64,000 nt of DNA from Epiperipatus broadwayi (GCA_028023455.1 JAQFVV010006472.1:512501-576500), one strand, 5' to 3'. Shown: positions 27,445-40,044, counted from the stretch's first letter. Notes: a model not told the origin generated them from the sequence alone. Program-made: numbers and translations.

Positions 27445-27505
27445 GGTAATCTGGACCAACTGATGATTGCTGGTTTAGCGTGAAATATGTTTATTGGTGA
27501 TTATT
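27445..27505 (+). ncRNA. Type I hammerhead ribozyme, core intact
   Basis: Plus strand: GGTAATC, CCAA, CTGATGA, stem II TTGCT with loop GGTTT and AGCGT, GAAA, stem III region TATGTT, UA, TTGG and GATTA. Core segments are intact; the 10.1-11.1 pair is again T-T and stem III is weak. Predicted cleavage after 27493. It faces the minus copy at 27267-27326. Confidence 0.75.
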
Positions 27506-28096
27506 TATCTTTTCAACATATATGTGTTCAAGTGTATCAGTGTTATGAGATAGTGTGGAGAGTGGTGGGTCATGTGAAAGTCTGTGCTCATATACCCTAT
27601 ATATTACATATATAGACACAGGTGTATAATAAGCCTGTGTGTTTCAGTTATAAATAATTTAGCTTTTTCTCCAAGTGTAACATTTCTTAAACTCTCTTAT
27701 CCAATAAGCTTTTAAAAATAAGGATTGTCTTATTGGATTTCCCATTCATTATAAAACAATTGTAATATACTCTAAAGTTTAAAAAAATAATTTTTAAACA
27801 TATACTTTTGATACCATTTTTTGATTGAAAAAATACTAATTAGTACAATTATGTGCTCAATCTATAAGACACTGTTAAAATTTTGTATATGTTCTTTTAG
27901 ATTATCATCAATAGATATTATATATATATGTATTTTGTCAATCCACTTCAGTCTTATCTTACTCTTGAAAAACAGTTGAGTATATGCAAATAGCTTCTCA
28001 CCATTTTAATTCATTTTTTTTTATATTTTATATTTTTAAAATTTTGAATATGCCTCGTGCAATAATAAGCTTTAACTTTTAAATGAATTCTCTCAA

Positions 28097-28100
<4 letters not shown>

Positions 28101-28178
<78 letters not shown>

Positions 28179-28182
28179 CATC
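28101..28182. repeat. (TA)n with a GATGCAAT/ATTGCATC palindrome
   Basis: Two TA tracts are separated by GATGCAAT at 28131-28138; its reverse complement ATTGCATC follows the second tract at 28175-28182. The whole forms a long snapback. Confidence 0.9.
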
Positions 28183-28790
28183 AGATTACCCCAGTGTCTG
28201 CTTTATTAATAATATTTTTAAATAAACTGAATAAAATGATAAAATGTTTATTCATATGAAAATTTTTTATAAAACGACCATTAAAAATACAACTATCGAA
28301 TTAAAAATCCAAGAATTGCATTAGTCTTTTAAGTTAACCTTTTACAAATTTTGTATTTATATAAAAAACAAAAAATCACCGTAACATATCTAAAATTTGC
28401 TATGTATTATCAATAGCTCTGACAAAAGTTACTGAACTATTCATGCTAGCCAAATAAGATCTGTTTGAAATGTTCTTATTGTAATTATATATATATTTCT
28501 CAATAAATAAAGAAGAATGCCTAGCCAATCAGTGAGAGCTATAAATTCTGATGTTCCACACCGAAAGAGAGTTCAGGTGTATCTAAAAAGTAAATAAAAC
28601 CTTTTCAGTTGCATAATTAAAATCGTTTTGCTAATTTATTACAACCACAAATAAAAAAAACCGAATATTATATATATAATCTCAATTTGTTTAAGATCAC
28701 CTAGAACATATACACGAAACACGTTTACATAATGCTAACTGTAGGAATAAACTTTTATTCGCGGTAGCCGTAAATATATCTTAATTACAA
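28183..28790. other. Relatively CpG-rich stretch upstream of a short ORF
   Basis: Between about 28555 and 28770 there are roughly eight to ten CpG dinucleotides (for example ACACGAAACACG and TTCGCGGTAGCCG), far more than in the flanking DNA. A CCAAT box-like AGCCAATCAG occurs at about 28521. This could be an unmethylated regulatory region, but no transcription start can be fixed. Confidence 0.35.
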
Positions 28791-29018
28791 ATGTCTCAAA
28801 TTAATATCCCCAAAGCACAATTTCTAAATATTTATTTTAATAATGTTGAAAATACTCAAAATCTTTGCAAATATATAATATTAGAGATATGCAGCAATGG
28901 TTTTAGAAAAAATAAAACTCAATTTGATAGATTGACAATTAGTTATGAGTTGCTAGAAGATTTTAACATTCTTTGTGCAACAGTTGAAGAGACATTAATT
29001 TTTAATGAATTTACCTAA
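28791..29018 (+). CDS. Short ORF of unknown function, possible host exon
   Basis: A 75-codon frame starts MSQINIPKAQFLNIYFNNVE at an ATG preceded by TTACAA and ends at TAA. Composition is mixed, with hydrophobic and charged residues alternating (IYFNNVE, YELLEDFNIL), unlike the Lys/Asn/Ile/Tyr low-complexity frames elsewhere. It lies directly after a CpG-enriched segment with a CCAAT-like box. I do not recognise the family and see no repeat copies of it in the window. It could be a first exon or a single-exon small gene. A chance frame is also possible in DNA of this composition. Confidence 0.3.
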   Translation: MSQINIPKAQFLNIYFNNVENTQNLCKYIILEICSNGFRKNKTQFDRLTISYELLEDFNILCATVEETLIFNEFT

Positions 29019-30388
29019 TATTTCATACTGTATATTTTTAATCTCATACATTTACAAAAAATATTAGCAAGATTATAAAAAATGAATATGTAGTAATTCC
29101 ATCTTGGGAACGTTAAATTGAGATAATAAAACTTTAGTCACATCTACAATGAATAAAATTTTAGTGTCTCAATTTGTATTGTCTAAACTTGTTTTCCACT
29201 TCTTGGTGACTTCAGATAAAGTAAAATTCATTTATTTGATTAACAATTATACTTATAAGTTTTTGTAATACTCTCTATAGTTAGTGGGGCAGTTAGAAAG
29301 ATCATTACCGTCAAAAAATTTACATAATATTTACAATATCCATTAAAAATAATGTTCAAACTGTAATAGAAAATTGAACATATGGTTCCAGTTAAATAAG
29401 ATTTCATTACTTTGTTTGACAAAGTTTTAATAGTTTCTGGGATGTTTGATTACATAATTATGACAGAAACATACATCGACCAAAGATTGGTTGATTTTTT
29501 TAATCAAATAGGGCCTCTTGAAAGACTATAAGAATTTGTGTACATAGGATAAGTTAAATTATTCAATGTTATTCTATATTAATAAGTTGTTTAGTTAAGT
29601 TATATATATATATGAAATAAAAACAATGCATAACGCTTGCTAAAATCTATATAAAATATTTTAAATGCTCCATAGCTTCTTTCAACCATTCTTTCCCTTT
29701 AAATATTGAAAACCTTGAATTTTGAATGTCTGCAAAATTCAAATAATTTAAGCATAAATTCCAACAATGCTAAAAGATAGGTGGTATCATTTAATATCAC
29801 CCTGGCTTTTAATAGTTTATTTGTTTTACAGTTCTCATTGGAAGTTACTGTTAACTAGCAATATAAGACTGTGTAAGATTTAGATTAAAGCTAATAATTA
29901 TGGATCAAAAGCTAAAAATTCATAGATTCAGGATTAGATATCTTTAGACAAGGTAAAAAAAATTAGTGATCCTGTCATTTTGGTGTCAAAAATTAATAAA
30001 TATGTTTCAAACAAAAGTATAACAATCATCTAAGTTTTCTATATTTATCAATATGTGGATGCATTTTCAAATGTGCAGGAATTTTTTCAATAAATGATCT
30101 TAAAGTATAAAATGCTGATCTAGTTGAGAAGGACACTATCAAACAACAATACTATATACATTTTTATTTGTTGCCAAAACAACTTCAAGCATAAGATATT
30201 TCTAAAGAAATATTTCATATTTATAGTGATAAATGTTTATCACAACAAGCTATAACTGTGAGAAAAAAAAATATTTAGAATGCTCAAAAGTCATAGGTTC
30301 CTGCAAGTCACTGATATAGCAAAGAAAGACCATGTGCTGTAATTTTAAGTCTGTAATTTTAATTAAAGCAGAGAATAAGCATAAAGCT
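29019..30388. other. AT-rich DNA, no gene seen
   Basis: Short frames on the minus strand (29240-29422, 30250-30489) are not convincing. Confidence 0.5.
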
Positions 30389-30419
30389 CTGATGAAGACT
30401 GCTGGACAGTCGAAACTGT
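30389..30419 (+). repeat. Hammerhead-like hairpin, type II motif
   Basis: CTGATGA, one extra A, stem GACTG with CAGTC, then GAAACTG. It looks like a hammerhead core but has an extra base between the core and stem II. Related copies lie at 33168-33197 (minus), 34710-34739 (plus) and 56583-56614 (minus). The copies at 30.4 and 34.7 kb also share downstream ATTGAAGTGTATATGAAAG-like sequence, so they are a dispersed repeat family. Confidence 0.65.
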
Positions 30420-30624
30420 AAGGAAAATAAAGAAGTTTTAAAAAAATTTGTTTGCATTGAAGTGTATATGAAAGAAGTATTATAAGCAATATATATATAT
30501 ATGAATTTTAAGACTGGTAAAAGAACAAAGAAATATATTAATATCTCTTATGATTATGTTGAAAATTGACATTCATTTGGGTTTATCTTTTATTTTTAGT
30601 AATTTTAATTTAATTATTAGATTT

Positions 30625-30817
30625 TTATAATCAGATAAATATAGGGGACTTAAACACAGACTTTCAAGCTCCCATTAGCTATCCACTCTGTCTCATATAA
30701 CCGATAGAGTAGATAGATGAAGGGAGCTTGAAAGTCTGTATTCAAATCCCCTATATTACATCTAAACTCCAAGTATATTAATTATACTTGTATTTAAATA
30801 TTATAATCAGATGAATA
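30625..30817. mobile_element. Hammerhead-family 3'-end inverted pair with candidate TSD, copy 4
   Basis: TTATAATCAGATAAATA at 30625-30641 and TTATAATCAGATGAATA at 30801-30817 (16 of 17 identical) bracket an inverted pair. The minus piece is about 30642-30700 and the plus piece about 30710-30800. Both hold the element 3' end: GGAGCTTGAAAGTCTG, the box B-like TTCAAATCCCC, TATATTACATCTA and a terminal TATTTAAATA. No ribozyme core remains. The long duplication with one mismatch is the best TSD in the family. Confidence 0.7.
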
Positions 30818-32291
30818 GTATTTTTAAAATAACTATTATTTTTTTAATTTTACGGGCTGATTATTAACACATTCGTTGATAAGATGATGGAGTTTCACCC
30901 GTTTTATTATTGCTGGTTATCTTATTTTGCTAATTTTTTTTTCAATCACTTTTGAATCAAATTAAGACAATTATAATTTCTGATTGAGATTAACATAAAA
31001 TATTAATTTAAATATACAGAGATACAATATTTGTACCATGTGAAATGTTCTAATATTTATATATAATATTAATAATATCAGTACGTTTAAACTAAAAGTA
31101 AGAAATTAAGTCATCTCCTTTTCCATCCTTATATCTAAGTAACAGAAATCCAGTAATGGAAAAATTGTTTGTCTTTCACATATTTATATGTGTATCTAAT
31201 TTGAACTTGGAATAACTTTTATTGCATTTATTTGTTAGAATCTGTAGACAAATTACTAACCAAAATAAATTATTTATATTGAGTAGAGATTTTTTTTCAA
31301 TTTAATGAATCTAATTTATAGGCTTCTTATGAAATTTTATTATTTAATATATATATATGTAGTTTAGAATTACATTTTTATAAGTAGAAAATTTTTGAAA
31401 TTAAATTTAAAGAATCTTCGGCAGTTCCATTTAAAAAAAAAACCACTTCAAAGAAATTATTTGAGTCCTTTTATCCATTTTCATTGAAGGGAAAAATATA
31501 ATGAAATTTTTAAAGCAAAAAAAAATTATGATGATAATAACAATAAAATAATGAAAATCTAATGAATCTTATGTTGCATATATATATACTTATGAGATAT
31601 GCACAAATTTAAATGTAAAAGTTTTTAATTGAATTTTTCTTTGATTAAAGATAATTTTGTTCACTTAGATTAAATCTTAAAAGAAAATATAAAAAATAAT
31701 CTTTAATCATATTAAAACGAAAATTGTTTTTTTCTTAATAAAAAATTAAAAAAGAAAGCACTTTAAGAAAAAAAATTAAATAACTTACATTTTTTACGTT
31801 ATAAGTTTAAATAAATTACAAATTAACCTTTGCTTGGTACAAAAAAAAAAATGAACCGTTTTTGAATTAACCTTGCTTTGTTATAATAACTGGAGACTGT
31901 ACTATATAAGATAAACATTTTCCAATAATATAATGTTTAATAAACAGATATAAGAACAATAGAAATTCAATATGAATGGATAGTGTGCTCCCACAGTCTT
32001 ATAAAATTGAACTTTGTACAGTTAAAACAGTTATTGTATTTATTTTGTCATTATATTTTTATAGAAAATATAAGCAATATTGAGACAAAGCAAAAGAAAC
32101 ATGAGCTATAATTAAAACTACATACTTTTATATCATGCAGGATAAAAGATCATAAATACCAATGTAACACTCTTTTATTGGCGAATAATACAAAAGCATG
32201 AGGAAATATGTTTATAATATTATTTTCATAAACCTATAAAAAAGATATCTAAACTGTTTAAATTTAAAAGGGATTTCATCTTATTTAAACA
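30818..32291. other. AT-rich DNA, no gene seen
   Basis: Low-complexity sequence with small TA runs; nothing supported. Confidence 0.6.
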
Positions 32292-32390
32292 CAAGTAAGC
32301 TTGTGGTTAAGACCTGTAGAGGTCCATAATATCGCATTTTTACACGCATATTCTTGAGGTTAAAGCCTTAGTAAATATTACACAAGTAAC
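32292..32390 (+). repeat. Dispersed 95-bp repeat X, copy 1
   Basis: Matches 53621-53720 closely: AAGTAAGCTT, AAGACCTGTAGAGGTCCATA, ATCGCATTTT, ACGCAT, TTCTTGAGG, AAAGCCTTA and AATATTAC. It contains small hairpins (GACCTGTAGAGGTC; AGG...CCT) and AATAAA-like signals in copy 2. It may be the end of an LTR or a SINE; the family is not identified. Confidence 0.7.
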
Positions 32391-33167
32391 TGCTAACTTT
32401 CTGTTTAATATTTCATATGAATTATTTGAATAATAATGCATTTTTTAAAATATGAAAAACAAAACTTTTATAATTTGAGATTTAAACTCAATGCTTACTA
32501 AAAGGAATGAAGATCATCAAAAATAGTTTTGGTCCTAATGCAAAAATCATACCATAAAAAAATTCTCAATTCTCCAATACTCTTCAAAACAATTTATTAT
32601 GAGCTTTATAATATATAAATAGTTCTATAGATATCATAAGGCAACTCCAACAAATGTCACAATGGAATAAAAATAAGACATATTTTTAACAGACAGTTTT
32701 ATTAAACTTAATAGCATAAAAATATGTAAATAATTTTTTTTAAATGATTTAGAAATGTTTTTAATGTAAAGAATAATCTTTCTCTTGTATTAAAAATTGT
32801 TAAATTTTCTAAAACAGTTAGAATTTAAAATTAGCCTCGAGTGCAAAAATTAATTGGCATAGCTCTGATAAATACATTACTTAAGGTTCAGTTGCCATTA
32901 TAAAGTTTCTAGTTTTATTATAAATGGTACAATGTTAAAGTAATCATATGGAAGTACAGAAATTAGACTATAAATGACAAACTATGTCCTGTTAATAAGG
33001 CAAATCATTATTTCACTTTTTATTAATTATTATCATCCACTAAAAAAAGCCTAACAATCATATATCCTTCCTTAGTCATAAAAAATAATGGTTAATAACT
33101 CCTTTTATTTACTCTTTATTTATTGCTAACCTATTGTTTTTAAAAATAATTTTAGTTTATCTTTATA
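32391..33167. other. AT-rich DNA, no gene seen
   Basis: Nothing recognised. Confidence 0.6.
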
Positions 33168-33197
33168 CAGTTTTCATCGCCCACCAGTCTTCATCAG
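33168..33197 (-). repeat. Hammerhead-like hairpin, type II motif (decayed)
   Basis: Minus strand CTGATGAAGACTGG, GGGCGATGAAAACTG: the core is kept but the 3' side of stem II has decayed. Confidence 0.5.
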
Positions 33198-33435
33198 AAC
33201 TACAGAACATTTTATGTACACATGACTATATTGGAAAGAGATATTATAATTACATCTAAAACATACAAATTCATATTTTAAGTACAATTGTACAAAATAT
33301 TACATATATTTTATAATTATATTTTAAATTTACATTTTGTTTTATCTAATATGTTTCATATTATTTTTATCTTAAAATATTTACATGCACTTTTATACAT
33401 AACTTTCAAGTAAATAATATAAAATATTAAACTTT

Positions 33436-33890
33436 TAGAGAAAGGCTTTAACCTTTATCATATGCACCTTGAACATTTATAATAGTCAAACAATGACTTT
33501 TTTGTCTATAGAGAGTCCTTTCAAATCTGAACACAAGATACCAACATTATAAAGATAAAAGCAGCCACCTTATCTTTAACCTAAATTCCTACTTATATAG
33601 GCCAATCTGAAGCATCTTGATTTGAGAGTGTGAAGCTGTTAGTTTCTTCACTTTTTAAGTTCATGAATTCTTTTACAAATTAACCTTTGTAAAATGTCAC
33701 AATTTACAGTGAATTAATATTACAATCTTTATACTGGAAATTTTAGTCAAAGATAAGACAACTGTTCTTATCTTTATAAAGTTGATGTCTTGTGTCAAGA
33801 TTGGAGAGGTCCTTCTATAATAAAAAAGACATTGTTTGACTATTATAAACATCTAAAGCACATATGATACAGGTTAAAACCTTTCTTTAA
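33436..33890. repeat. Foldback repeat with 150-bp arms
   Basis: Arms of about 33436-33590 and 33735-33890 are reverse complements at roughly 80 percent by eye (shared TTTATAATAGTCAAACAATG, CACAAGA, TTTATAAAGATAA, CTTATCTTT) around a spacer of about 145 bases. Either a foldback/MITE-type element or a head-to-head pair of a short repeat. No TSD was found. Confidence 0.65.
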
Positions 33891-35011
33891 ATGTATTTAT
33901 ATACTTCCTATGCATTTATTAAATAATCATAACTTTAAAATATCATTATATAATAGCAATAATTATATATATATATATATTATAAATATATAATTTATTA
34001 TTAAATATGTAACTTATATTTAATATGACTAATTTTATACTTTTTTAATTTTATATTTTGTATATATTTTTCTAATTATTCATTATTGTAATATAATTGC
34101 TTAATTAAAATTATTTTAAATTTAATATAAAATTTATGTACTTAAATCATATATTTTTTAATTTTGTATTTCTTTATGTTTTAAATTACCTGCCTTTTAT
34201 TAACTTCACTTCCCAAATGACCAAAATTTTTAAACAAAAATTATTTCTGCTTTGTATTATAACTCACTCTATGTTTATGTTAGGAAGTAAAGCTAGTAAA
34301 AGATAGGTAATTGAAAACTTAAAGAAATAATGGATTTCAATACATAAATTTTATATTACATTAAAATAGCTTTAGATTATAAAACAGAAACAAGCGGACT
34401 TTTGTATACAGATGAACAATCAGTGTGCAAATTTGAATAATTAATAATTATAAAAAATATAAAATTAAAAAGTGAACATAAAATTACTCATTAAATATGT
34501 TCTATATAATATATATATATATAAGGATTTTAAAACAAATTAATATATTATAGATATTAAATAAAATAGTAAAATATAAATTTAAGATTAATATAACTAT
34601 AAAGTTATACATAATATTTTGTACAACTTTGTATTATGTATGTTTAGACATAAATATAGTATATTGTATTGTATCTGTATAGTTTTATGTATTTAAATAT
34701 TTTGTAATTCTGATAAAGATTTTTGTGCAGTCAAAACTATAAAAATAAATAAATAAAATTATTCGTAGAAATAATATGTTCCATCAATTAAAGTGTAAAT
34801 GAAAAAGTTATTAATGGTGTGTATTAATATAATCAATGCATAGAAGAAGAAAAAAAAGATAAGTAATAATCTCTCATAATTTGAAAAACATATTATGCAA
34901 ATTTTATAATGCAATTTATTTTTGTATAGATTCATTTTAATTTACATATTTAAACGTTTTGAATGTTTAACCAAGAAAATATAATTACTAGCCCTGCTTG
35001 AAATAAAAATT
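33891..35011. other. AT-rich DNA with one hammerhead-like motif
   Basis: Contains a decayed type II motif at 34710-34739 (CTGATAAAGA, then GCAGTCAAAACT) followed by an AAATAAATAAATAAA tail-like run. TA runs at 33966-33980 and 34508-34520. No gene. Confidence 0.5.
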
Positions 35012-35246
35012 AAAGTGGAGTTAGACTGGACATATTGCTAGAAAAGATGATAATAGATGGAGAAGTGAAATCATAAAATGCATTCAAAGAGATTGTAAAA
35101 GACCCAGAGAGAGATGGATGAATGAAATAAGAAAGTGAGCAGGGGTGATGTGGAGAAGAAAAGCTAAAGATCAGAGAAGATGGATTGAACTTGGAGAGAT
35201 CTTCATCCTGCAGTGGATTGATAATGATTGATGATGATGATGATAC
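35012..35246 (+). mobile_element. RTE 3'-end copy with (GAT)n tail
   Basis: A 5'-truncated RTE copy begins at a stretch equivalent to AGHIAR and continues through WMNEIRK and RRRWIELGEIFILQWI, ending in GATGATGATGATGAT. One in-frame stop (AAGTGAGCAGG) interrupts the frame. It matches the 6.2 and 11.1 kb copies. Confidence 0.85.
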
Positions 35247-38200
35247 TTTTAACATCATTTAATTAACAAAAATGATTTTTTGTCTTTGCCATAGATAGTG
35301 TTTAAACCATATTAGAATAGTATGATTTTTATTAAAAAAATTGTATCACTGAATATTTAAGCTCTTACGTCAAGCTAGCTGATTTATTATCATTAATATA
35401 AAATGATAAACTGTTCTATTTGGTGCATTTATGGTTGGCATCATTTAAACATGATTGAAAGTTTTCTGAATGTATATATATATATATATGGCAGAGTAAT
35501 TTGTCTTTTTTTCACATGGTATGCAAGTGAAAAATGAATTTACTTACCATAAATTTATACTATGATTGGTACTGACATCTCTCCAAATTTATATATATAT
35601 AAAATATAATAATCTCTCCAAATTTATATATATATAAAATATAATAATCTGTTAAGATACATACTGATAACATTTATTAATATGATTGCTTTTTATTATT
35701 ATTTTATTATCTTCAACATATTTTTAGAAGCCCATTTGCTTAATATGATAATGATGATGACTGCAAGACCACTATTTACAAAATCTAATTGTCAGTCAAA
35801 ATATAACTTTGTTTTTCAATAAACCATTTCCCAATCTCTTATATATTAATATTTTAATTCACATGCACAGAGAGATAACAATAATTCTTTATAAAGTTTA
35901 CAAGGTTTATTTGATTAATTTTAAACATTAATCTTCCATTACATTTTATAACATTAATATAGTTTTATGATTGAGTACATTTACCATATAGCCAACCTCT
36001 TGCCTTTAATATACTCCAAACATAATTCTATATACAACTGATTTTATAAATATAAGATATTTATTTAACTCATACGTTTCCTAGCATAGATGCATACATT
36101 TCTCTAATATGGGGTAATTATAATTGTTACATCTTTTGTGCAATGATGACTTTAGAAAGTGACCACTTCAGGTCAAAATCCCAATTTAATAAAACTATAA
36201 TTTAACTATAGAGATGGTTCCGTTTAGATGATTCTTAATTTAATAGAACAAATTCTTGAATGAATTCTCTCACATAGATAAAGAAATATTTAACTATTTT
36301 TAGAAAAAACAACTGCAAATATATTATAAGCTCACTTAAACAAAATTTAATTCACAGCAATTAAAAAGAAGATCTAAATTGCATACAAATGAACTTGATT
36401 GCAATTTAAATAATCTTTAACATAAAATTACATTATTTCATTATTTAACTCTTTTGTCATTTTACACATTTTATTAGCATGAACACATTACATTTAAAAA
36501 GAATATTACTCCTTTAATTATTGTCTAACTGACAATTTTTGCATAAAAAAAAACTTTTTTTTCTTTATAAAAGAAAACATTTGGTTAACATGTATATTAA
36601 AGAGAAGTTCTTTTTTCAAAATGTTAGCAATGATAATTTATACATTTAGTAAATACAATATGGAATGAATTTAGTTTTTTATATTTTTTTAACTTCAGTT
36701 CTATTAAAATGCAACTAACTTCCTTTTTAAAAAAACTTTCACTTCCTGTTTTTAAGCAATTCATAATATAGCTTGTTAAAACTTAAAATGGTTTAACCAG
36801 TTAAATTTCTTTTGAAATATTATTTTAATATACTAAAAATGTTTCAGCTAGTCACAAATATTAGAAGTAAAATAACAGTGATGAAAATGCATATATTTAA
36901 TTAAATTCTCTTCCCAAACAATTATACTAATTAATAGTTTAAAAATTACTTAACTAACCTTTCTTAGATAAAATATTCTTTCAGTAATAGAATTCTTTGA
37001 ATTAACTGTTTATAAAATTGTTTTGAGAATTATTCAAACTGCAATTATGATTTCAATATATAAAGATTTTGAAACTACATCACTAAAAACATCATGGCAT
37101 ATGCAAATCTGCAAGCATTGTCTTTACTTACAAGTTTTACTAGGTGGCTATGTCATCAAAATAATAAGCATATACAAATGTTTGAATTGAATAATGGAGA
37201 GCCACTATCATCATATATTCAATGGAAAATTTATGGAAATAATAAATTAATTATATTAATTTCATTCATAACTATTGATTAAATTTCCCAATAGTTATTA
37301 TTTTAGTTACTGTAGAAATTACTAGATATTAGTAGTTAAAGATGAAAGATCTGAATGAAGATATCACTCAGATAAGTCTCAGTGCTTGTATTGTAAAATA
37401 AAATATGGATATGATGTGTTGGAGTCTTCTGCACAGCTGAATTGGGTGTCATACTCTTATAGTGATAAGTCCATGGTTTATTTTTACAACACACTACATA
37501 AATATAATTTTTGTCATAAATAATTGGATGTGAAACTCAGTCTTCTGGTTGTGGTTGGATAGTGTAATGTTTTTTTGATTATGATAAGAACTATGAATAA
37601 TCAGCAAACAATTCCTAATCAAAATTATTTTTGATGGCTTCAAAGAAATAATGATGATTCATAAAGGTATTATCTTTATTTTATTGTCTTTTACCTTTGT
37701 GCCTTCAATAATTTAGATTGGTAGGAGCTCATTTGTCATGAAACTATTCATTAAATATATTTTCCATAAGATAACAATGACTTATGGGTTCTTGTAATTC
37801 CTAACTTTACTACTCACTTAGCTTTCTAATTATTTTATGCTTGCATGTAGGAATATGTAAAGTTCTTTTTTTTTATATTAAGACTATATTTCTCAGAGCA
37901 GGTTTAATAGTCCTACGATTATTTAGTTATGGTTTTATATGAGGCATTATAATAAGTAATGGCTTATTGAAATAGTTTGGAATATTTTTACTGAGAAAAT
38001 AATTATATTTTGGAAAACCCACATAAATATAAAACAACTTTAATAGTAGGTTTAAATATGACTTACCTCATATAATCTATTGTGGTAAACATACCTACTA
38101 AGTAGAACTAGTTATAATGTCAGTAATCATAATAATACCAAAGTTAAAGTTAGTGGTAATACTATTATTTCTTTTTTTTTAAATATAAGAACAGGGATTA

Positions 38201-38399
38201 TGTGAACATGGCTTCCTATAGACTCTTCAAAGTATAAACTTAGAAATGCACTTGTAGGTAAAAATTGCATAATTTTAAAAACAATATAAACATTTGAAGG
38301 GAATAAGTTCAGTGACTAATAATAGGACTTAAGAATGTTTGATATATTAAACTAGAAGAAAAAAAGTAATTGTTTTGGTCATGTTAAATTTAAATGTTT
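35247..38399. other. AT-rich DNA, short tandem repeat at 35581-35650
   Basis: A 35-base unit beginning CTCCAAATTTATATATATAT is present twice in tandem (35581 and 35616). A short open frame at 37094-37282 starts MAYANLQALSLLTSF; I cannot assign it. No other signal. Confidence 0.5.
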
Positions 38400-40010
38400 T
38401 TTATACATATAGAAAAACATATGGATCTCATTAATGATATAGTAAAACTATTATAATAGAGGATAGCATTTTTTTAGAATAATGATGGTATTTGGACCAG
38501 ATAGAAAGAATTCTTTGATAATAAGTGACAGCCTTTAACAAAATAGATTAATGCCATTGACTTAGATGTGAATATAGATATCCATTTTAAAGAAATTGAA
38601 AATCTAATTATAATTCACAAGGCTACTTCCTTTGAAGAAATACTTTTAAAATATTATAGAGATATATTCACTGCAAATAATTGGAATTTTAATAAATATA
38701 TGAATTAATGTTCTGTTACCTTATCTAAATTTATGTTGTTTTATTATCTTATCTAAAAGATGATGTCTGCATTGTTTATATTTTTAAATATAAATAGGAT
38801 AAAAAAGTATGAACATCCACCTGACTAAAGTATTTTCAGAGAACATTTTTAAGTAAGTAACTTTCATTATAAATATGTGGCTTACTGAAGATTACTTTAA
38901 TTTTACAAATCCAAGAAATATTACAGACATATAATAACCACATTCCTATTAAAATATTACAGACATGAATTTTGGTGCCATGCAAATACAAGAAAAGTTT
39001 TAGAACAAAAGTATAGTGTTTATATTGTTACCATTAACTTTGTCAAAACATTTTGACACATTTTAAATAAAAAGATTATCTTATTGTGAGAAAATAGACA
39101 TTTGACCATGGTGATTTGATTGTATTATACAATTATCACTAAATGGTATGAGAAGAATCATTTTTAATGGTAGGATAAAAATGTAAAGTATTTGACATCA
39201 AAACTAGTATTAAAAAAAGATATGCACAAGTTCCAGTTTTGTTTTATTTTTGGGACAATATTTTTTGAATGTATAGAAAATTAATGAATTTAGATCAATA
39301 TGCAGTGAAGACTGATGGGAATAATTTTTAATGTTAAATAAAAATAATGTAACAGCTTTTAGCATGGATGATTATGACATGTTCAAGTTGCAGTAATGAT
39401 AGATTGATCCACCATTTGTAAATCTTTTGTTCTCAATTCCATAAAATCACTTAAGACTTTTAGCAATATTATAAATAAAAACTGAATTTCAACTTCTTGA
39501 CTTTAAATTTCTAATATTCTTGTCAATTTAAAGAACCATCTTATAAATTATTGTAGTAATTAATGTTAAAAAAGTTCAAGGTGATTTATAATCCAGTAAT
39601 AAAAATAAATATTATATCAACAACATTATGCTTGAATGGGTGCCAACATAAATCTATAGATCATTTTAACCATCTTGATAAGTCTTGCAGATGAAAAGAT
39701 AGATTTAGATGTCAAGAAGTAGCATAAATTCAAATCTGCTGTTAACTGTATTTAACAAGATAAAAGGATGGACTATTTCATCATAATGATATAAGACTTT
39801 AAAATCAATTAATTTATAGAACCCTATCATTCTGGTAAATTTGTTGTATAGATGTAAGCTATATCTCTTATTGTTAAAAGTTAATGTTTTTAGAAAATTC
39901 TGATTTAAAAATTCTCCTTAATATTATAAAAATGCATAGCAAGATCATAAGCCAAATTATTGATTTTTACCTTATTAAAAGCGAAGCTATGGAATACATT
40001 ATTATAAGAG
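38400..40010 (+). mobile_element. Decayed LINE reverse transcriptase
   Basis: Frame-shifting translation recovers RT pieces. Near 38980-39060 there is a segment resembling the fingers and FVKAFDT-type motif A. Near 39300-39400 lies a TDGNNF-like piece followed by FSMDDYDM and a LQ..D segment in the position of the catalytic ADD box. Near 39620-39680 lies a piece equivalent to the F.YLG motif. This order is typical of the RT of non-LTR retrotransposons, but the clade is unclear and all frames are broken. The start is uncertain; 38400-38700 encodes a LDLDVNIDIHFKEIENL-like stretch that may be its upstream part. Confidence 0.5.
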
Positions 40011-40044
40011 CACATCATTATAGCATTAGGTATGTGAAAGCTTG

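Larger units (their letters stand above)
27175..27661. mobile_element. Head-to-head hammerhead element pair with candidate TSD, copy 3
   Basis: A 12-base direct repeat ATAAATAATTTA at 27175-27186 and 27650-27661 brackets 463 bases. Inside, a minus copy (27187 to about 27420) and a plus copy (about 27421-27649) form a large palindrome, each carrying a hammerhead with intact CTGATGA and GAAA. The direct repeat lies exactly at the palindrome edges, which favours a target-site duplication. It is all A and T, however, so chance matching is possible. Length and inverted build resemble PLE-type insertions. Confidence 0.65.

Noticed and set aside
35010-35258. 82-codon minus-strand frame
   Set aside because: Antisense shadow of the RTE copy and its GAT tail.
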